The notes beneath the pieces were generated by a model, which worked only from the letters and a program-made list of their open reading frames with translations, was not told the origin of the DNA and searched no databases. The translations under genes were made by a program, and so were the position numbers. From Phycisphaerales bacterium UBA1845 (lineage in GTDB: Bacteria > Planctomycetota > Phycisphaerae > UBA1845): a stretch of 49,015 nucleotides of DNA. The first letter of the stretch is position 1, and each line of letters starts with the position of its first letter. The stretch lies in NCBI GenBank assembly GCA_002338715.1, contig DDIR01000062.1, positions 1-49,015 of the forward strand, in the 5' to 3' direction. Below, in pieces: positions 33,258 to 42,525 of this stretch.

Positions 33258-34513
33258 ATCAATGCGGTCTTTTTGCTGGATAGGTTGTCAAAGGGAAGGT
33301 CAACGTACTTGCCCAGGGCGTCGAAGATTTCAGCCACTTCATCATTGAACACATCACCAATCAGCAGGCGGATCAAATGATCCTTGTATTGCGGATGGGC
33401 TTTGGCGAATTCGCCGAAGCTGAATTCCCGATCGTAGAAAGCGTAAACCAGATTCTTGAGCGAGCGCATGCCGGCGATGAACTCGTCGGCGAAAGAACCG
33501 AGTCGCGCGCCCGACACGTCGCCGTCGGTCAGCCCGGCATGGATCGCGTCGGCAGCAAACTCGCCGCTCTTCAGCGCTAACATCACCCCGGAAGAATACA
33601 CGGGATCGAGAAAACCGAAAGCGTCACCGATGAGAACCCATCCGTCACCGGCAATCTGGGCGGACATTTGCGAAAAATCGCTGGTCACATAAGTCTTGCC
33701 GATCTGGGTGGCTGGTTCGAGACGCCGGGCGATTCCGGGTGTGCGGGCAATTTCTTCCAGCATGGTGGCCTGCGGATCATCGCCTCTGCCCGTGAACAAA
33801 TAGGCCGGCGGTGCAACCACGCCTATGCTGGCGATGTCATCAGGCAATGGAATATACCAGAACCATCCTTCGCGATCGGGCATGTGGATGATAATGGTGG
33901 CGCCGGCATTTTCGCCTTCATCGCGAAGGGCACCTTTGAAGTATCCGTAGATGGCACCGTTCTTGAGTTTGGCGTCGCCGCTGCGAATGCCCAACTGCCG
34001 CGAGAGAATCGCCGACTCGCCCGTCGCGTCGACAATCACCGACGCATGAAACTCTTTCGTTTCGCCATCGACTGCCGCTTTCACACCAACTGCACGCTCA
34101 CCGTCAAACAGGACGCGGCTGACCTTGACGCCCTCGATGACTTCAGCGCCATGTTCGCGGGCATTGTCGAGCATCATTTTGTCGAATTCGTCGCGCGGTA
34201 CCTGCCAGGTGGTCGAGCTGGGATGGTTGCGCCAGCGCGGGAAGTAGAATGGTTGCGAGTCGGCACCGGTCGCGTTGACGAATTGCACGCTTTGTTTGCG
34301 TGGGAAGTTGGTGGCTTCGAGTTTCTTTAACATGCCCAGCCGCTCGAACATGCCGTAGGTGTGCGGCATGAGCGACTCGCCGATGTGGTGGCGGGGAAAG
34401 CGTGATTTCTCGAGGACGAGCACGCGCCGGTTGTGCTGTGCGAGAATGGTCGCGCAAGTCGCGCCGGCTGGTCCGCCCCCCACCACTATGCAATCGTATT
34501 TTCCGTCGTGCAT
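33254..34513 (-). CDS. FAD-dependent oxidoreductase, halogenase/geranylgeranyl-reductase-like
   Basis: 419 residues. A Rossmann motif IVVGGGPAGATCATIL lies at the N-terminus, followed by an FAD-contacting HHIGESLMPHTY, the WQVPRDEFDKMML segment and, near residue 300, GDAFGFLDPVYSSGVMLAL. This is the GDA-x-DP pattern of group A flavoprotein monooxygenases, flavin halogenases and geranylgeranyl reductases. The WxWxIP motif of flavin halogenases appears as WFWYIP (about 216-221), typical also of reductases and monooxygenases of this clade. ATG 34513 has AGGAAG about 11 bases upstream. It overlaps the DUF3311 gene by 4 bp and follows the chorismate-lyase-like gene by 69 bases. Confidence 0.82.
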   Translation of the reverse strand: MHDGKYDCIVVGGGPAGATCATILAQHNRRVLVLEKSRFPRHHIGESLMPHTYGMFERLGMLKKLEATNFPRKQSVQFVNATGADSQPFYFPRWRNHPSSTTWQVPRDEFDKMMLDNAREHGAEVIEGVKVSRVLFDGERAVGVKAAVDGETKEFHASVIVDATGESAILSRQLGIRSGDAKLKNGAIYGYFKGALRDEGENAGATIIIHMPDREGWFWYIPLPDDIASIGVVAPPAYLFTGRGDDPQATMLEEIARTPGIARRLEPATQIGKTYVTSDFSQMSAQIAGDGWVLIGDAFGFLDPVYSSGVMLALKSGEFAADAIHAGLTDGDVSGARLGSFADEFIAGMRSLKNLVYAFYDREFSFGEFAKAHPQYKDHLIRLLIGDVFNDEVAEIFDALGKYVDLPFDNLSSKKTALI

Positions 34514-34582
34514 GCTTTGCTTAACTTCCTGCGCCCGACAAGATCCGCCAAGGACGCGATCGTTTGTCTATTCAAAAACTTG

Positions 34583-35164
34583 TTAAGTCCCGATGCGATT
34601 GTCACGCACCACTTCGAGCAGTTCGATCGCCGGTTCATCATTGCAATAGATGATTCCGACCCGACCGAACACGGGGCTATCCAGATCGCGTCCGAAATGA
34701 GACGCCATCGGCGAGTCGGCGTCAAACTTGAGATACCAGCGCGGTTCGATCCGGCGAAGGACGTTGTGGCGGACGAGGATGCTGCCCAACGGGTTTTCAC
34801 CGGCTTCGATCTCGCGACGCACTTCGTCGCGCACCAACGCGAGGTTCATCCGCATGATGCCGAATTCCACGACGAATTCGGGATCGGACGGCAGCGTCAG
34901 CAAAACGTTGCGGCTATAGAGGTCGCCATCGGTGCGGCTATGCAACACCTGCAAATCAACTTCTTCGCCGTGATGCGCGCTGAGCGTCTCGGTCATGTGC
35001 TCGTTGTGGACGAGCAGTTTGCGATAGGTCTCTGGCATCTTGTCGGGTTCGACATGATCGCAACCTTCGACCGAAATGCGATCTTCGTAGAACCAATGAC
35101 ACAAAGATTCGAGTGCGTCTTCGGCGCTCTTGCACTCAACCAGGCGGAGTTTCTCAGTTTCCAT
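34583..35164 (-). CDS. Chorismate-lyase-like (DUF98-type) protein
   Basis: 193 residues from ATG 35164, which overlaps the end of the HemN-like gene by 11 bases. The central strand SRNVLLTLPSDPEFVVEFGI, followed by RREIEAGENPLGSILVRHNVLRR (in two parts: RREIEAGENPLG, SILVRHNVLRR) and RWYLKFD, resembles the chorismate pyruvate-lyase / DUF98 fold, whose members split chorismate to 4-hydroxybenzoate and pyruvate. The assignment rests on pattern recognition and is tentative. It could instead be an uncharacterised relative that binds an aromatic acid. Co-directional with a flavoprotein and a thioesterase. Confidence 0.5.
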   Translation of the reverse strand: METEKLRLVECKSAEDALESLCHWFYEDRISVEGCDHVEPDKMPETYRKLLVHNEHMTETLSAHHGEEVDLQVLHSRTDGDLYSRNVLLTLPSDPEFVVEFGIMRMNLALVRDEVRREIEAGENPLGSILVRHNVLRRIEPRWYLKFDADSPMASHFGRDLDSPVFGRVGIIYCNDEPAIELLEVVRDNRIGT

Positions 35165-36485
35165 CGGGCAGTTGGCTCCGGTACTCGGGTTCGAAAAAGT
35201 AGGGCAAAAGCGCATCGACCCGCAAGAGCCCTTGCGGGGTAAGTTGAATGTGATCGCCATCGATCCGGGCGAAATTCGATTTCTGCATCGCATCATAGAC
35301 GTCGGCATAGGTGGTCGCGATTTCGACCTGGAACTTATCACGGAAATAACCCGCATCCACCTTGCCCAGTTTGTGCTGGAGGACCAGTTCGCGAATCATC
35401 CGCTGCTGATCCGTTGCCGGCAGCGCCCGGGCGATGGGAAGTTGTTCGTTTGAAATGGCGTCGAGATAGTCCGCCCACCCGCCTTCGTTCTGAAAATGGA
35501 TACCATTGGCATACGAGAAAGATGCAACGCCCGTCCCGATCATGTCGGCGCCGCGCCAGAGACTGTCGCGATAATAGAAGCCATTGTTGTTGTCGCGCTT
35601 CACCACGGTGTACGCGCTCGAGACCTCGTAGCCGACCTTGCAGAACGCATCAAAGGCCTGCTGAACCCACTTGCGTTTCGTGCCCCAATCCGCGATCGGG
35701 ACTTCGCCATCGGACTCGCGGGCTTCGCGGGCGAGCGTCGAATTCTGCGGGACTTCCATCTGGTAGACGGTGAGGTTGTCGGGTTTGAGGGCCAGCGTCC
35801 TCGCCACCGTGTCTTCCCACTTCGCATCGGTATCGCCGGCCATCCCTGCGATGAGGTCGACGTTGATTTGATCGAACCCGACTTCGCGGGCCCATTCATA
35901 CGCCCGTAGAACTTCCGGCGAACGGTGGGCTCGCCCGTTGATTTCAAGCACGTCATCGTCGAAATGCTCGATCCCCAAACTTAAACGGGTGACACCGATC
36001 TCCTTGATCGCTTCGAGCTTGCTTTTCTTAAGTGTGCCCGGTTCGCATTCGAACGTCACCTCGCGGGCTTGCTCCCACCGCCAGTGTTTGTTGACGCGAT
36101 CGACCAACCCGCGCAGCTGATCGCCGCTCAAATACGACGGCGTTCCCCCGCCGAAATAGACGAATTGAAAATCACGATTCTGCAAATAGGGTTTGCGCGA
36201 ATAGAGTTCAATTTCGCGGGTGAGCGCATCGAGGTATTGCTCGATCTCGCTCGAATTGCGGTCGGTGTAAACCCTGAAGTAACAGAAGTGGCAGCGCTTG
36301 CGGCAGAAGGGAATATGGATGTACAGCCCCAAAGGCGATGGGTCGGGGCCAGCCGACTGATCCAAACCGTCGAGGACGGCTTGCTTGTGCCCCGGTCCCC
36401 ATGCAGAAAAGGGTGGGTAGTTGGCGACGAAGTAACTTCCGACCTCGGTGTTGGCATTTTTCTGGATAACGTCAAGCTGAACCAT
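35154..36485 (-). CDS. HemN-like radical SAM protein
   Basis: 443 residues from ATG 36485. The radical-SAM cluster motif is IHIPFCRKRCHFCYF (C-x3-C-x2-C), then FGGGTPSYLS, ECEPGTL, GVTRLSLGIEHFDDDVL and the INVDLIAGMAGDT block, all as in oxygen-independent coproporphyrinogen III oxidase and its relatives. The C-terminal winged-helix part (IRELVLQHKLGKVDAGYF) is present. Family members include true HemN, HemW-type heme chaperones and radical-SAM methyltransferases or cyclases, so the exact reaction is open; clustering with a flavoprotein and a chorismate-lyase-like gene argues against simple heme synthesis. The frame is open to 36680, but the promoter lies inside that extension. Confidence 0.8.
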   Translation of the reverse strand: MVQLDVIQKNANTEVGSYFVANYPPFSAWGPGHKQAVLDGLDQSAGPDPSPLGLYIHIPFCRKRCHFCYFRVYTDRNSSEIEQYLDALTREIELYSRKPYLQNRDFQFVYFGGGTPSYLSGDQLRGLVDRVNKHWRWEQAREVTFECEPGTLKKSKLEAIKEIGVTRLSLGIEHFDDDVLEINGRAHRSPEVLRAYEWAREVGFDQINVDLIAGMAGDTDAKWEDTVARTLALKPDNLTVYQMEVPQNSTLAREARESDGEVPIADWGTKRKWVQQAFDAFCKVGYEVSSAYTVVKRDNNNGFYYRDSLWRGADMIGTGVASFSYANGIHFQNEGGWADYLDAISNEQLPIARALPATDQQRMIRELVLQHKLGKVDAGYFRDKFQVEIATTYADVYDAMQKSNFARIDGDHIQLTPQGLLRVDALLPYFFEPEYRSQLPDGN

Positions 36486-36542
36486 AACCACCGTTTCCAA
36501 AGGGAGAAAAGTTCCGGGCCCTGCGCGCACGGCTGGGGGCAG

Positions 36543-36551
36543 ATTATAGCA
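36543..36551 (-). promoter_or_regulatory. Extended -10 promoter TGCTATAAT
   Basis: Read on the minus strand, a perfect TATAAT preceded by TGn, with no clear -35. Transcription would begin near 36536, about 50 nt before ATG 36485. It is the only convincing promoter upstream of the eleven-gene minus-strand run. Confidence 0.55.
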
Positions 36552-36768
36552 TATTGCCGCGACTCTGACCTGTAAGAAGCTGTCTTGCGAATTGACCGAC
36601 CGTTTCGCGGCGGATTTTCGAGCAGGTGTGAACATTCCTGAATGGTCAGATGGAAAGTTTGTGGCAAACGGGTTCGACAAATCAGCCGCCGGAAGTCAAA
36701 ATCCCCACCTGCCGACGGCGCAAACGACGCAGAATCATCGAGATCGATTCAACCCTTGAAACAAACCT

Positions 36769-39700
36769 GTGACAGTGGCCACCCGAACCAAAAAGAAGAA
36801 ATCAAAACCCGCGGCTGACGTGACCGGTGCGTCATCCGCGAATGGCAACGCGTCCCAGAAATGGCTGTCGATTCTCGGAGCCCGGCGGCACAACCTCAAG
36901 AACGTCAACGCCCATTTTCCGCTCGGCCGATTTGTCTGCGTCACCGGGGTTTCAGGAAGCGGCAAGAGTTCGCTGGTCAACGACATTTTGTATCGTCGGC
37001 TGGCCCTCGAACTCAACGGTGCGGAGAAGCTTGTTCCCGGCGCGCATGACGACATCGTCGGTTTGGAGCACCTCGACAAAGTCATCGACATCGACCAAGC
37101 CCCCATCGGGCGCACACCGCGTTCCAACCCGTCGACCTACATCAAAGTCTTCGACGAAATCCGCAGGCTTTTTGCGCAGACGGCTGACAGCAAGGTCCGC
37201 GGGTACAAGCCCTCCCGGTTCAGTTTCAATGTCCAGACCGGCGAGAAAGGCGGCGGGCGGTGTGACGGGTGCGACGGCAACGGCGCGAACAAGATGGAGA
37301 TGGATTTTCTCGCCGACGTGTGGGTGACGTGTCCGATCTGCGAGGGGCATCGCTTCAACCGCGAGACGCTGCAGATTCGCTTTAAGGGCAAGAACATCGC
37401 CGACGTTTTGGAAATGGATGTGCAGGAAGCGCTCAACCATTTCGAGAACATCCCGAAGATCGCCGACATGCTCCGCACGCTGCACGATGTCGGGCTCGAC
37501 TATGTCAAACTCGGGCAATCGTCCACGACGCTTTCGGGCGGTGAAGCGCAACGCATCAAACTCGCCCGCGAACTGGTCAAGCGATCGACCGGCCAAACGC
37601 TGTACCTGCTCGATGAACCGACCACCGGCTTGCACTTTGCGGATATTCGCAGGCTTTTGGAAGTGTTGCACGGGTTTGTCGATGCGGGCAACACAGTGGT
37701 GGTGGTCGAACACAACGTCGACGTCATCAAGACAGCCGACTGGATCATCGACCTCGGTCCGGAAGGCGGTGCCGGCGGTGGATTGATTGTTGCGACGGGT
37801 ACGCCTGAAGAGTTGGCGAAATCGTCCAAGAGTGAAACCGGCGCGATCCTACGCGACGTTTTGGACGTTCGCAGAAAATCAAATGCGTCGATAAAGAAAG
37901 CTGCGGGCCGGAAGACAAGCAGCACGTTGCACAACCGCATCACCGATATCGAAGTCACCGGTGCGCGGCAGAACAATCTCAAAGACGTTCACGTGCGCAT
38001 CCCCCGCGAGAAGACGACGGTGTTCTGCGGACCGTCGGGTAGCGGCAAGAGCACGCTGGCCATCGACACAATCTACGCCGAAGGGCAACGTCGCTACGTC
38101 GAATCGCTCAGTTCATACGCCCGCCAGTTTCTCGGTCAAATGGAAAAGCCGCGCGTCGATCACGTCACCGGTTTGTCGCCGGCGATCAGCATCGAACAAA
38201 AAGCGCCGAGTCGCTCGCCGCGCTCCACCGTGGGGACGGTAACCGAAATTCACGACTACATGCGCGTGCTCTGGTCGCGCATCGGGACGCCCCATTGCCC
38301 GAAGTGTCTCATCAAAATCGGCACGCAAACAACCGACGAAATCCTCACGAAGGTGATGGACCTGCCGGCGAAAACCAAAGCCATCATCCTCGCCCCCATC
38401 CGCCGCAGTGGAAACGAAACGTACGCGGCGATGTTTGAACGCGAGCAGAAAAACGGATTCCGCCGTGCCCGCGTCGATGGCGTCGTTTTCGACCTGGATC
38501 AGCCGATCGACGTCGACCATCGCAAACGTCACGATGTCGAACTTGTGGTCGATCGCGTTGTCATCGACAGCAAATCCAAGTCGCGCATCGCCGACAGCAT
38601 CGAACATGCCCTTTCGATCGGCGGCGGACTCATGCTCGTTCAGATCGAAAAACCAAGTGGCAAGAAGAGCGAGGACCTGCGCTTCAGCCAGTTTCTTTCG
38701 TGTCAACAGTGCGGACAGAGTTACGAAGAGTTGACGCCCCACCACTACTCGTTCAACACGCGGCTTGGCTGGTGCCCGGTTTGCGAAGGACTCGGTACGC
38801 AGCGCGGCGCCAGTCCAGCCGCTGTCATCACCCACCCGCTCAAATCGATTCTCGACGGTGCCGTCGGGGCGTGGGGCGAATTGCGCGGCAACGATCTGCT
38901 CACCCGAGCGGCCCACGCGGTCGCCGATCGAATCGGATTTGATATTTCCAAACCGTGGAACCGCCTGAGTGAAGGTCAGCGCATCGCGTTTCTACAAGGT
39001 GCGGGCGACGAGTGGATCGAACTCGACGATGGTCTTCGCATCCGGTGGCGCGGGTTCTTTCCGGCGATCGATCGCGCGACCAAAGTTGGATGGAAGTATC
39101 GCAAGCAGCTAGCCGACCTCGTCACCGAAGTGCCCTGCGAATCGTGTCACGGCACGCGATTGATTCCGCAGGCCCGCGAAACGCGATTGAGCCTTCAAAC
39201 CATCCACGACGTGTGCAGCATGCGTTTGGGCGATGCGCTGGGCTATTTCAAGAATCTAAAACTAACCAAGGCGCAGCGCACCGTTGCGGGCGAACTGCTT
39301 CACGAAATCAAAGCCCGACTCACGTTTCTCGTTGACGTCGGGCTCGATTACCTGAGTCTTGCCCGGTCGGCTCCAACGCTTTCGGGAGGGGAATCGCAGC
39401 GCATTCGACTGGCTTCGCAGATTGGCAGCGGGCTGACCGGTGTGCTGTACGTGCTCGACGAACCTACGATCGGTTTGCATCCGCGCGACAACGGGCGATT
39501 GATCGAAGCGCTGCAAAAGCTGCGAGCATTGGGCAACACGCTGATGATTGTCGAGCACGATCGCGAGGTGATTCAAAGCGCCGATCACGTCCTCGACTTC
39601 GGACCAGCCGCTGGCGAATTCGGCGGAACGATCACGGCTGCGGCATCGCCGAAGGCCCTTGAGAAAAAGCGTGCGTCGCTAACCGGCAAATACCTATCGG

Positions 39701-41790
39701 GTAAGAACGCCATCGCAGTGCCAGCCAACCGTTTACCGGTCGATCCGAAAGCCAAATCGCCCGTGCCCGATCGCTGGCTGACGGTCAAAGGCGCGTACCA
39801 CAACAATCTGCGGGAGATCGATGCGGCATTTCCGCTGGGACGATTCGTCTGCGTGGTTGGTGTTTCTGGTAGCGGCAAAAGTTCGCTCGTCACCGAAGTG
39901 CTCTACAAAGCATTGGCGGCTCGCATTCATCGGGCGCGACTGGTGGCTGGCGGACACCACCGCATCGAAGGACTTGATCACGTCGACAAGGTCATCAACG
40001 TCGATCAATCGCCCATCGGAAACAGTCCAGCCAGCAACGCGGCTACCTATACGGGGGCGTTCGATCTGGTTCGCGAACTGTTCGCACGGCTGGCTGACAG
40101 TCGCATCCGGGGATACACAGCCAACCGTTTCAGCTTCAACCGCGCGGGAGGTCGATGCGAAGCCTGCGCCGGATACGGAAAGCGCTGCATCGAGATGCAC
40201 TTTTTGCCCGATGTGTGGATTCCGTGCGAAGCCTGCGGCGGGACGCGCTATACTGCCGACACGCTCGAAGTGAAGTACAAAGGCAAAAGCATCGCCGATG
40301 TTCTGGACATGTCGGTGGCTGAAGCGCTCGAACATTTTAAGAATGTCCCGCGACTAAAACGCGTGTTGCAAACGCTTGCTGACGTGGGGCTCGATTATCT
40401 CAAACTCGGTCAAGGCGCGCCGACGCTTTCGGGCGGTGAAGCCCAGCGGGTCAAACTCGCCGCAGAGTTGAGTCGCCCTTCCACCGGACGAACGGTTTAC
40501 ATTCTCGACGAACCGACCACCGGTCTGCACTTTGACGATTTGAAGAAGCTGCTTCGCGTGCTGCACCGACTCGTCGACATGGGCAACACGGTGATCTGCA
40601 TCGAGCACAATCTCGACGTGATCAAGAGTTGCGACTGGGTCATGGAACTAGGACCGGAAGCTGGCGATGAAGGTGGCGAGTTGGTGGCGGCTTGTACACC
40701 GGAGGCGTTGGTCGAACGCAAGTCGTCGCTGACCGGCGCCGCGCTCAAAGACTTGCTTCAGGCGGGTCCGGTTGAAACGCGAAAGATCGAAACCGAGGCA
40801 GCCGGCACCGACGAACCGACCATCGACGAGAAAATTCTCGAAGATGCGCAGGATGTCGAGATGCCCTGGCAGGTGGATGGCCGCAAATGGCATCTGGAAA
40901 ACCAACTCGACTATCACGGCCAGCGGCCGAAGTGGGACGCAAAGGTGCTTTCGTGGGCGATCAAAACGATCGAATCGTTGGCCGACTTCGCCCCAACAAA
41001 CTGGAACGATCAAGCCTACATCGAAATCAAGGCAAACGGCAGCAAGACGCCCTGGTTCCTGCATGCGCTCACGCGATCATCCGTGCATTTGTACCTGTCG
41101 CTTCGCGTACCCAAGGGGGCATTTGACGAAGCCGCGTTACAAAAGCAATTGAAGATCAAGACGCTCGATGAACGCGACGACTTGCCCTTCTATTCCAACG
41201 AAGATCGCGTCCGCGTGCGCAACATCAACACCGACTGGGACAGCATCCGCATCCAGGTGCACGACGAGAAAGACATCGACAAACCCGTCATGAAACGTTT
41301 CTTCAAGAAGGCAGCCGACGCATATCTGGAGAAAATTGGCGACGTGAAAGAGAATCCGAAGAAAGGCGAACCGTGGAAGGTTGATCCGAAAAACTGGCAC
41401 CTCAATCACGAAGCGATGAAACGGCGCAACAAGACGGCCCGCTGGTCGAAAGTTACGTTGCTCGACATCATCGGCAAGATCAGCAAGTTTGCTCCCAAGC
41501 TCACCTTCGACTGGGCGCAGAATGTCGGCATCCGCGTCGAGTACGATCGCAAACGCGTCGGGCTCATCGTCACCAACATGCCCAAGGGCATTCGCGTCCA
41601 TCTGCGCATGCCGCTCAACACGGTGACGCCAACACAAATCGAACGACTCGGGACCAGCGTCGAAGTGAAAAAGCATGGCGATTTCGATGAAGTGCAGTTC
41701 TGGCTGGCTCAGCCGGCTGACACCGATCCGAAGCAATTGAAGACGGTCCTCAAACACGTCGAAGCGTACGGCGAATCGCGGAAAGGTTGA
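36769..41790 (+). CDS. uvrA: Triple-module UvrA with duplicated C-terminal domain
   Basis: Damage-recognition ATPase of nucleotide excision repair, 1673 residues against ~940 for standard UvrA. Module 1 (residues 30-365) is a UvrA C-terminal-half (NBD-II) copy: Walker A Lys66, zinc motif CDGC...CPIC, LSGGE 255-259. Module 2 (390-985) is the N-terminal half (NBD-I): Walker A Lys427, RYVESLSSYARQFLG, zinc motif CQQC...CPVC, LSGGE 871-875. Module 3 (1000-1355) is a second NBD-II: Lys1037, CEAC...CEAC, LSGGE 1220-1224. All ATPase motifs look intact. Residues 1365-1673 hold two copies of a domain opening MPWQVDGRKWHLENQ and EPWKVDPKNWHLNHE, not found in ordinary UvrA. GTG 36769 is the first start after an in-frame stop. 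Confidence 0.9.
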   Translation: MTVATRTKKKKSKPAADVTGASSANGNASQKWLSILGARRHNLKNVNAHFPLGRFVCVTGVSGSGKSSLVNDILYRRLALELNGAEKLVPGAHDDIVGLEHLDKVIDIDQAPIGRTPRSNPSTYIKVFDEIRRLFAQTADSKVRGYKPSRFSFNVQTGEKGGGRCDGCDGNGANKMEMDFLADVWVTCPICEGHRFNRETLQIRFKGKNIADVLEMDVQEALNHFENIPKIADMLRTLHDVGLDYVKLGQSSTTLSGGEAQRIKLARELVKRSTGQTLYLLDEPTTGLHFADIRRLLEVLHGFVDAGNTVVVVEHNVDVIKTADWIIDLGPEGGAGGGLIVATGTPEELAKSSKSETGAILRDVLDVRRKSNASIKKAAGRKTSSTLHNRITDIEVTGARQNNLKDVHVRIPREKTTVFCGPSGSGKSTLAIDTIYAEGQRRYVESLSSYARQFLGQMEKPRVDHVTGLSPAISIEQKAPSRSPRSTVGTVTEIHDYMRVLWSRIGTPHCPKCLIKIGTQTTDEILTKVMDLPAKTKAIILAPIRRSGNETYAAMFEREQKNGFRRARVDGVVFDLDQPIDVDHRKRHDVELVVDRVVIDSKSKSRIADSIEHALSIGGGLMLVQIEKPSGKKSEDLRFSQFLSCQQCGQSYEELTPHHYSFNTRLGWCPVCEGLGTQRGASPAAVITHPLKSILDGAVGAWGELRGNDLLTRAAHAVADRIGFDISKPWNRLSEGQRIAFLQGAGDEWIELDDGLRIRWRGFFPAIDRATKVGWKYRKQLADLVTEVPCESCHGTRLIPQARETRLSLQTIHDVCSMRLGDALGYFKNLKLTKAQRTVAGELLHEIKARLTFLVDVGLDYLSLARSAPTLSGGESQRIRLASQIGSGLTGVLYVLDEPTIGLHPRDNGRLIEALQKLRALGNTLMIVEHDREVIQSADHVLDFGPAAGEFGGTITAAASPKALEKKRASLTGKYLSGKNAIAVPANRLPVDPKAKSPVPDRWLTVKGAYHNNLREIDAAFPLGRFVCVVGVSGSGKSSLVTEVLYKALAARIHRARLVAGGHHRIEGLDHVDKVINVDQSPIGNSPASNAATYTGAFDLVRELFARLADSRIRGYTANRFSFNRAGGRCEACAGYGKRCIEMHFLPDVWIPCEACGGTRYTADTLEVKYKGKSIADVLDMSVAEALEHFKNVPRLKRVLQTLADVGLDYLKLGQGAPTLSGGEAQRVKLAAELSRPSTGRTVYILDEPTTGLHFDDLKKLLRVLHRLVDMGNTVICIEHNLDVIKSCDWVMELGPEAGDEGGELVAACTPEALVERKSSLTGAALKDLLQAGPVETRKIETEAAGTDEPTIDEKILEDAQDVEMPWQVDGRKWHLENQLDYHGQRPKWDAKVLSWAIKTIESLADFAPTNWNDQAYIEIKANGSKTPWFLHALTRSSVHLYLSLRVPKGAFDEAALQKQLKIKTLDERDDLPFYSNEDRVRVRNINTDWDSIRIQVHDEKDIDKPVMKRFFKKAADAYLEKIGDVKENPKKGEPWKVDPKNWHLNHEAMKRRNKTARWSKVTLLDIIGKISKFAPKLTFDWAQNVGIRVEYDRKRVGLIVTNMPKGIRVHLRMPLNTVTPTQIERLGTSVEVKKHGDFDEVQFWLAQPADTDPKQLKTVLKHVEAYGESRKG

Positions 41791-41795
41791 TCCAG

Positions 41796-42452
41796 ATGAG
41801 CCAGCTCATTCCCAATCGATTGCTGATGGATTTTGAGATTCGGCTGAACCACCGATCGAAACTGCCGCAGCTGACGGGCAAGCTGACCGATTGGTCGGAC
41901 GAATTCGTGCTGCCGAATCTGTGCGAAATCGATGGGCAGGAACCGTTCGCGAAAGTCTACGCGTGTTGGAATGATGAGGGTATTGCGGTCGCGTGCGATG
42001 TTGAATGCCCCGACAAGAAATTTCGCTGCGACCCATCCGCCTTCTGGAAAGGCGACAACCTGCGCATCTGCACGGACATGCGCGACACCCGCGACATCCA
42101 CCGAGCCACCCGCTACTGCCAGCAGTTTTTCATCCTGCCCACCGGCAGCGGCAAAAAGATATCAGATCCCGTGGGCGGCGCATCTCCCATCCACCGCGCC
42201 AAGGAGAACGCCCCACCCGTCAGCGCCGGCAGAATTCCCGTTGCGGCGGATGTCACGAAGCGCGGTTACACCATCGAAGCCGTCCTGCCCGCAACGGTGC
42301 TAAGCGGATTCGATCCAGCCGAGCACCCACGCATCGGTTTCTATTACATGCTTGAAGATCTGGCGCGGGGGCAGCAGTACCTGACCGTCGGCGATGATTT
42401 GTATTGGCACGTTGACCCGTCGATGTGGGCGTCAGCCGTCCTCGCGCGATAG
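41796..42452 (+). CDS. CBM9-like single-domain protein
   Basis: 218 residues from ATG 41796. The sequence follows the carbohydrate-binding family 9 (DOMON-like) pattern: an opening strand, FAKVYACWNDEGIAVACDVEC, the FWKGDNLRICTDMRDTRD block, GYTIEAVLPATVL and a closing DPSMWASAVLAR. No signal peptide is seen, unusual for a sugar-binding domain that normally acts outside the cell, so its ligand may not be an extracellular glycan. It starts five bases after the uvrA stop and is almost surely on the same transcript. GGAAAGG lies about 11 bases upstream. Confidence 0.65.
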   Translation: MSQLIPNRLLMDFEIRLNHRSKLPQLTGKLTDWSDEFVLPNLCEIDGQEPFAKVYACWNDEGIAVACDVECPDKKFRCDPSAFWKGDNLRICTDMRDTRDIHRATRYCQQFFILPTGSGKKISDPVGGASPIHRAKENAPPVSAGRIPVAADVTKRGYTIEAVLPATVLSGFDPAEHPRIGFYYMLEDLARGQQYLTVGDDLYWHVDPSMWASAVLAR

Positions 42453-42525
42453 GCGAAGTACACGACGCGCGCAACTCAACCATTTCGAGTTTCTGATTAT
42501 GATGCGATGAAGAAACGAGCGAGGA

